Origin: Rhodospirillales bacterium
Lineage (GTDB): Bacteria; Pseudomonadota; Alphaproteobacteria; Reyranellales; Reyranellaceae
NCBI GenBank assembly: GCA_013205335.1
Contig: JABMNB010000098.1
Coordinates: 1 to 10,401 of the forward strand
Direction: 5' to 3'
Length of the DNA stretch: 10,401 nt
Numbering within the stretch: position 1 is the first letter of the stretch; each line of letters begins with the position of its first letter. Positions 6,571 to 10,401 of the stretch are shown here, piece after piece. Both the position numbers and the translations under genes were made by a program. The notes beneath the pieces are model-generated. The model was not told where the DNA came from. It was given only the letters and a program-made list of their open reading frames with translations, and did not search any database.

Positions 6571-7065
6571 CTATGCGCCCACGATCTCGCGATAGAGGTC
6601 GGCGGTCGTGGTGTCGAAGCAGCAGAAGATCACGCGCTCGGGCATGCCGATCATGCGGACCTCCTGGACGGCGATCTCGGCGGCGGCTTGCTTCGGATAG
6701 CCGTAGATGCCCGTCGATATCGCCGGAAAGGCAATGCTTTGCAGGCCTTGCACGATCGAGAGCGCCAGCGAGTTGCGGTAGCAGCGCGCCAGCAGCTCGG
6801 GTTCGCCCTGCCTGCCGTCGCGCCAGACCGGCCCGACCGTATGGATGACGTGCCGTGCCTTGAGGCGATAGCCATTGGTGATTCTTGCTTCGCCGGTCGG
6901 ACAGCCGCCGAGCGTACGGCATTCGGCGAGGAGTTCGGGCCCGGCGGCGCGATGGATGGCGCCATCGACACCTCCGCCGCCCAGCAGGCTCTCCTTGGCG
7001 GCGTTGACGATGGCATCGACGTCGAGGCGCGTGATGTCGCCCTCGACGATTTCGATGCGACTCAT
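6571..7065 (-). CDS. ymdB: YmdB-type macro-domain protein, O-acetyl-ADP-ribose deacetylase
   Basis: This is a 164-residue single macro domain of the MacroD/YmdB class. Such enzymes remove the acetyl group from O-acetyl-ADP-ribose and can also hydrolyse ADP-ribose from acidic residues; E. coli YmdB is also reported to modulate RNase III. Key segments are VEGDIT (7-12, Asp10 contacts adenine), IVNAAKESLLGGGGVDGAIHRAAG (19-42, with Asn21 and Asp34 as the catalytic pair), VIHTVGPVW (73-81) and the phosphate loop AISTGIYGYP (115-124). The match to E. coli YmdB runs nearly full length, including the PxxVIFCCFDTTTADLY end. The ATG at 7065 lies 4 bases after the stop of the upstream DUF882 gene, so the two are probably co-transcribed. 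The stop sits beside a degenerate REP repeat. Confidence 0.93.
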   Translation of the reverse strand: MSRIEIVEGDITRLDVDAIVNAAKESLLGGGGVDGAIHRAAGPELLAECRTLGGCPTGEARITNGYRLKARHVIHTVGPVWRDGRQGEPELLARCYRNSLALSIVQGLQSIAFPAISTGIYGYPKQAAAEIAVQEVRMIGMPERVIFCCFDTTTADLYREIVGA

Positions 7066-7069
7066 GCTT

Positions 7070-7819
7070 TTACCAGTAGCGAACTGGACCCGTGTCGATA
7101 TGAACGAAGCCGGAGCGCGGGTAGAAGCCGACGCCGCCCATGTCGAGCGCGCGGGCGGCCTGACGGATTCGGAACACCGGAACGCCCGGAAAACGGATGT
7201 CCATGGCGTTGCCGTTGATGTGCTGGCTGTCGCGCGCCACGCCACGGCTGACGCTGGCCAGCCAGGCGTTGCTCTCGGGCGAGCGAAAGGCCGACAGGAC
7301 CTCGATCTGGCCGCCGTAGCCGGCGATGCGGGCGGTGTGCCACAGCACGTCGAACAGCAACGGGTCCATCTCGGTCGTGCCACTGTCGCGGCTGTCGCGC
7401 AGGAACCGGTTGAGCTGGTCAAGGGCGCTCCGATGGTAGGCGCCGTTCGACCAGTAGGTGACCGTCATCTCTTCCTTGGTGTTGAAATTGACCAGGCTGA
7501 TACTGCGCGGGCTCGCCAGGTCGAGATCGGGCGCCGGGAGCGGCGCGGCCATCGCGGCGGGCGCGAATCCGCCGTAGCGGGTGGCGCGGAGCTGTTGCGG
7601 GGTGGCGGTGGGCGCCTTTTTCTGTTGTGCGGCAGCCCTGTTGACGTTCGCGGACTTGGTCGGCGCGGCGGTCGTCTTCTTCGTGGTCGAGGTCGAGGTC
7701 TTCTCGGTAGTAGCGGCGGTCTTCACTTTGGAAGCGGTTGAACCGCCCGTATTGGTCTGGGCGAAGCCCGTGCCGGCAAATGCCAACAGTGCCGCCAGGC
7801 TCAGTACAAAACTACGCAT
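7070..7819 (-). CDS. DUF882 / MepK-like secreted murein endopeptidase
   Basis: This 249-residue exported protein resembles the YcbK/MepK branch of the M15-like LAS metallopeptidases, which cut peptide cross-links in peptidoglycan. Residues 1-20 form a signal peptide ending FAGTGFA. Residues 22-75 are a Thr/Lys/Ala-rich low-complexity linker, probably disordered. The catalytic domain covers about 102-249. It has SAFRSPESN (176-184), the zinc motif with His200 and Asp207 in QHINGNAMDIRF, and the second zinc histidine His240 in FVHIDTGPVRYW, which ends the protein as usual. The ATG at 7817-7819 has only a poor G-rich ribosome site. The gene lies 41 bases downstream of cysG and 4 bases upstream of the macro-domain gene. 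Its function is clear at family level; bond specificity is inferred from MepK. Confidence 0.88.
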   Translation of the reverse strand: MRSFVLSLAALLAFAGTGFAQTNTGGSTASKVKTAATTEKTSTSTTKKTTAAPTKSANVNRAAAQQKKAPTATPQQLRATRYGGFAPAAMAAPLPAPDLDLASPRSISLVNFNTKEEMTVTYWSNGAYHRSALDQLNRFLRDSRDSGTTEMDPLLFDVLWHTARIAGYGGQIEVLSAFRSPESNAWLASVSRGVARDSQHINGNAMDIRFPGVPVFRIRQAARALDMGGVGFYPRSGFVHIDTGPVRYW

Positions 7820-7828
7820 CCGCGCCCC

Positions 7829-7856
7829 GGTGTTGTTGTATTTTTGTCACAACACC
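7829..7856. promoter_or_regulatory. Inverted repeat between cysG and the DUF882 gene
   Basis: GGTGTTGT (7829-7836) and ACAACACC (7849-7856) form perfect 8-base arms around a 12-base, AT-rich loop, filling most of the 41-base gap. It could be an operator for the DUF882-ymdB pair or a weak hairpin that separates its transcript from cysG. There is no run of T after the stem on the minus strand, so it is not a standard intrinsic terminator. Confidence 0.4.
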
Positions 7857-7860
7857 CATA

Positions 7861-9267
7861 TCAGAGACCCATTCTCGACTCAAAGTTTAATTCCCGGTCC
7901 CGACTGAGGGCCAAGCCGACGACTTCACCCACCATGCACAGCGTCGGCCCGCTCAGAAATGTCCGTCGAGCCTGCTGTTCGATGGTCGCCAGCGTGCCGA
8001 CGACGCGGCGCTCCCGCTCGGTCGTACCATTTTCGATCAGGGCCACGGGCGTCGAGGCCGGCAGCCCGTGCGCGACGAGTTGCGACGCGATCTGCGGCAG
8101 CGCGTCCAGCTCCATATAGATGACGACAGTCTGGCGCGGCCGGGAAAGCATTTTCCAGTCGAGATCGAGCTTGCCGTCCTCGAGATGGCCGGTGACGAGC
8201 ACGCAGGCCTGGGCATGGTCGCGATGGGTCAGCGGAATGCCCGCACTCGAGGCACACCCGAGGGCCGCGGTCACGCCCGGCACCACCTCGACGGCCACAC
8301 CCGCCTTCACCAGCACCTCGACTTCCTCGCCGCCGCGGCCGAACACGAACGGGTCGCCACCCTTCAGCCGCACGACGCTCTTGCCGGCGCGGGCCAGCGC
8401 CACCATCCGTTCGTTGATCTCCTTCTGCGGCACGCAATGGTTCGCTCGCCGCTCGCCGACGTAGACGCGTTCGGCATCGCGGCGCGCCATCGACAGGATC
8501 TCGTCCGGAACCAGCCGATCGCAGACCACGACGTCGGCACGCTGCAGCAGACGGTGCGCCTTCAGGGTGAGCAGATCGGGATCGCCCGGCCCGGCGCCGA
8601 CGAGATGGACCATGCCGGCCGATGGCGTCTCGTTGCGAAAGCCGTCCAGCAACCGGATCAGTTCGCGGCGTGCGCTGATCTCGTCGCCGGCCAGGGCGAG
8701 TTCGCCGACCCGGCCTTCGAAGACGCGATCCCAGAAGCGGCGGCGCGCACGCGGCCCGACCAGGGTGCGGCGCACCTGCTCGCGAAAGACATCGGCAAAG
8801 CGCGCCAGCCGGCCCAGTGCCGCGGGCAGGGTGCGCTCGATCTCGGCGCGGATGCGTTGGGCCAGCACTGGCGCCGTTCCGGCCGTCGAGATGGCGATGG
8901 TGATCGGCGCGCGGTCGATGATCGCCGGCATGATGAAACTCGAGAGTGCGGGCCGGTCGACGACGTTCACCGGGAGACATCGCTTCTGCGCGGCGTCCGA
9001 GACCCGCGCCTGTTCCGGCTCGTCTTCGATCGCCACGATGACCAGCGACATGCCGTCCAGCTCGCTGTCGTCGAAGGTGCAGCCGGCCCAGGATATATGG
9101 CCCTCGGCGATGAGTTGCGCGATCTCGCCCCCCACCGTGCTGGCGACGAGCGAGACCTGCGCGCCGGCCTTGAGCAGAAGCTCGGCCTTTCGGGCCGCCG
9201 CATCGCCCCCGCCGACGATCAGCGCGCGGCGGCCCTGTAACGACAGAAAAACCGGGAAGGCCTGCAT
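7861..9267 (-). CDS. cysG: Siroheme synthase CysG (uroporphyrinogen-III methyltransferase / precorrin-2 dehydrogenase / ferrochelatase)
   Basis: This 468-residue fused enzyme makes siroheme, the cofactor of sulfite and nitrite reductases, from uroporphyrinogen III. The N-terminal dehydrogenase/chelatase half has the NAD loop LIVGGGDAAARKAELLL and the catalytic Asp104 in NVVDRP, aligning residue for residue with E. coli CysG. The E. coli phosphoserine position 128 is Thr here (AISTAGTAPVLA). A dimerisation region with RRRFWDRVFEG follows. The methyltransferase half has VGAGPGDPDLLTLKA (223-237), Asp250 in CDRLVPDE, RLKGGDPFVFGRGGEE (300-315) and GIPLTHRDHAQ. One oddity is that the Lys of VGKR, E. 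coli Lys270, is Glu272 here. The ATG at 9267 overlaps the nasA-remnant stop (TGATG), with AGGAAGG 7 bases ahead. A GTG at 9270 is possible but too close to that site. Translational coupling to the upstream frame is likely. Confidence 0.96.
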   Translation of the reverse strand: MQAFPVFLSLQGRRALIVGGGDAAARKAELLLKAGAQVSLVASTVGGEIAQLIAEGHISWAGCTFDDSELDGMSLVIVAIEDEPEQARVSDAAQKRCLPVNVVDRPALSSFIMPAIIDRAPITIAISTAGTAPVLAQRIRAEIERTLPAALGRLARFADVFREQVRRTLVGPRARRRFWDRVFEGRVGELALAGDEISARRELIRLLDGFRNETPSAGMVHLVGAGPGDPDLLTLKAHRLLQRADVVVCDRLVPDEILSMARRDAERVYVGERRANHCVPQKEINERMVALARAGKSVVRLKGGDPFVFGRGGEEVEVLVKAGVAVEVVPGVTAALGCASSAGIPLTHRDHAQACVLVTGHLEDGKLDLDWKMLSRPRQTVVIYMELDALPQIASQLVAHGLPASTPVALIENGTTERERRVVGTLATIEQQARRTFLSGPTLCMVGEVVGLALSRDRELNFESRMGL

Positions 9268-9924
9268 CACATGGCCTTCCTGAGGCGTGCGGCACGCAGC
9301 AACGCGCCGATCTCTGGGCAGCAGGAGCCGCAGTTGGTGCCGGCACGGGTCGTCGCGCCGACCGCTGCCAGTGACGTCGCGCCCTGGGCGATGGCCGCCT
9401 CGACGGCCCCGCGCGATACGCCGAAGCAGGCACGGATCTCGCCGCCGCGATGCACTTCTGCGCCGCCGCGCAACAACTGGTCATGCTGTGCCATCGAGAG
9501 CCGATCGAGAGCCATGTACGGCGCGAGGCGGTCGCGCGCCTCGGCATCGCAAGTCGGCCCCAGACTCATCACGGCCTCGACCCGGCCGTCGCTGACGACG
9601 GCGCCGACACCGTTCTCACACGTGAGCCACGGACCGGGGTTGGTCATGCGCACGGCCGCCGACAAGGCTCGTTGTGCAGGTGCGAAGGGCTGGTCGCCCG
9701 CAACCATGTAGGCGTGATAGCCGTCGCCTCTGATCCTCGCCCAACAGGAGATATCCGGCAGCATGATCGGGCGTCGAGCGAGAATCGTGCCATGCCAATG
9801 CATATCGAGCCGACGAGTTTCGACAGGCGTATGTTTCAGTTCCGGCTGTCCCGAGATGGAGGTCGGCGATGTCGCAGGTCTCGGTGCGGCGCGGATCGAC
9901 GACAACGATCTTCATCGACGGCCG
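9267..9924 (-). pseudogene. nasA: nasA remnant: assimilatory nitrate reductase with large internal deletion
   Basis: Two pieces of the molybdopterin nitrate reductase NasA are joined out of frame. Piece one (about 9924-9853) reads RPSMKIVVVDPRRTETC then DIADLHL, which belongs to the N-terminal third of NasA. Piece two (9854-9267) starts SGQPELKHTPVE, from near the end of the molybdopterin part, and runs through the C-terminal BFD-like iron-sulfur domain to RLRKAM. About 500 codons between them are missing, and everything before RPSM is gone, with a TAA just upstream. The molybdopterin and N-terminal 4Fe-4S sites are therefore absent and the protein cannot reduce nitrate. In the BFD-like part the usual CxC...CGxC set is ACFG...NCGSC, with Arg (CGT) in place of the first Cys (TGT). 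Piece two is still open for 195 codons. Starts at TTG 9905 or ATG 9806 would be possible, but neither has a clear ribosome site. Confidence 0.85.
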
Positions 9925-10003
9925 CTCAGGGTGAGGTTATCGGGCCCGTTCACAGCCTGTTGTTTTAGCTGCTTTCATTTCGACTCAGACTCTCAGGATG
10001 AGG
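9925..10003. repeat. Direct repeat CTCAGGRTGAGG bordering the nasA remnant
   Basis: CTCAGGGTGAGG (9925-9936) lies at the very edge of the surviving nasA sequence, and CTCAGGATGAGG (9992-10003) lies 56 bases further on, towards the CysJ-like gene. Both are in the same orientation and differ by one base. Each can form a short self-palindrome (CTCA...TGAG). They fill a 110-base gap (9925-10033) that otherwise shows no gene. They may be remains of a dispersed palindromic repeat, possibly involved in the deletion. Confidence 0.4.
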
Positions 10004-10033
10004 TCGGATGGATCGACGGGAGACGGAAGGCCT

Positions 10034-10401
10034 TCAGTAGACATCGCGCTGGTATCGGCCTGCCTTGGCGAGGCTGTCCAGCCAGGCTTTCGCCGCGGTG
10101 GCACTCTTGCCGCCCCCTCCCATCGCAATGTCCATAAAAGCGGTCCCGACGTCCTTTGCCATGCGCTTGGCGTCGCCGCAGACATAGAAGTGCGCGCCCT
10201 GTTCCACCCAGGCCCGGAGCTCGGCCGCGTTCTCGCGCATGCGGGCCTGGACATAGATCTTCTCGGGCTGGTCGCGCGAGAAAGCGAGATCGAGTCGCGC
10301 CAGCAAGTCGCGACGGTGCCAGTCGATGATCTGATCCTCGTGGAGAAACTCCGTCGTGCGCTTCTGATCGCCGAAGAACAGCCAGTTCTTCCCCTTTGCC
10401 C
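10034..10401 (-). CDS. Sulfite reductase flavoprotein subunit (CysJ-like), C-terminal part
   Basis: These are the last 121 residues of an NADPH-dependent diflavin reductase of the CysJ type; the gene enters from the right edge. GKNWLFFGDQKRTTEFLHED and LDLAFSRDQ are the ferredoxin-NADP reductase-like NADPH-binding segments. KIYVQARMRENAAELRAWVE and FYVCGDAKRMAKDV form the nucleotide-binding end, and the terminal RYQRDVY is the hallmark tail whose last Tyr stacks on FAD. In many Alphaproteobacteria such a protein, alone or fused to NasA, feeds electrons to assimilatory nitrate or sulfite reductase. Here it is followed by the nasA remnant and cysG, which fits that pathway. Whether the full protein is a NasA-CysJ fusion cannot be seen in this window. 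Confidence 0.93.
   Translation of the reverse strand, partial: AKGKNWLFFGDQKRTTEFLHEDQIIDWHRRDLLARLDLAFSRDQPEKIYVQARMRENAAELRAWVEQGAHFYVCGDAKRMAKDVGTAFMDIAMGGGGKSATAAKAWLDSLAKAGRYQRDVY

Noticed and set aside
7829..7856. Intrinsic terminator after cysG
   Set aside because: The stem is good, but no T-run follows it in the direction of cysG transcription. It was kept only as an inverted repeat of unknown role.
8068..9240. Plus-strand frame of 390 codons opposite cysG
   Set aside because: It is antisense to cysG, which is identified with high certainty. The composition is typical of a shadow frame.

Overview
The window is GC-rich, densely packed chromosomal DNA, most likely from an alphaproteobacterium. 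This is inferred from codon use, the gene families (a Bug-type tripartite tricarboxylate receptor, CysG, a MepK-like DUF882 protein, DUF924, a membrane-anchored class III cyclase) and abundant REP-like palindromes. The genus cannot be fixed from the sequence alone. Most genes lie on the minus strand.

Layout from left to right. 1-450 (minus) is the N-terminal part of a periplasmic substrate-binding protein of the Bug/TctC family. 558-1940 (minus) is a six-helix membrane adenylate/guanylate cyclase. A 179-bp divergent region with small palindromes separates it from a GST-like gene at 2120-2884 (plus). That gene converges on a second GST-like gene at 2893-3900 (minus), which lies one base downstream of a sulfatase/phosphonate monoester hydrolase-family enzyme (3902-5467, minus). 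A DUF924 gene (5515-6090, plus) diverges from the sulfatase.

6088-6568 is the most unusual stretch. It holds a very small GIY-YIG nuclease gene (6202-6489), now interrupted by a TAA at codon 43. The gene sits exactly between two inverted REP repeats that are nearly identical. Each flank is itself a REP doublet with a 25-base spacer, and the two flanks mirror each other. The arrangement resembles a REPIN plus RAYT unit, but with a GIY-YIG nuclease where a RAYT would carry a Y1 transposase.

From 6571 to the right edge all genes are on the minus strand. Read in transcription order these are: the C-terminus of a CysJ-like flavoprotein (10034-10401), a heavily deleted nasA (assimilatory nitrate reductase) remnant (9267-9924), cysG (siroheme synthase, 7861-9267), a secreted DUF882/MepK-like murein endopeptidase (7070-7819) and a YmdB-type macro-domain protein (6571-7065). 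The first three look like a nitrate/sulfite assimilation operon. In it nasA has lost most of its coding sequence, while the siroheme gene, whose start codon overlaps the nasA stop, has been kept.

The strongest observations are the mirrored REP/GIY-YIG unit and the nasA internal deletion. Smaller ones are a Lys-to-Glu change at a conserved position of the CysG methyltransferase domain and several possible operator or hairpin sites.
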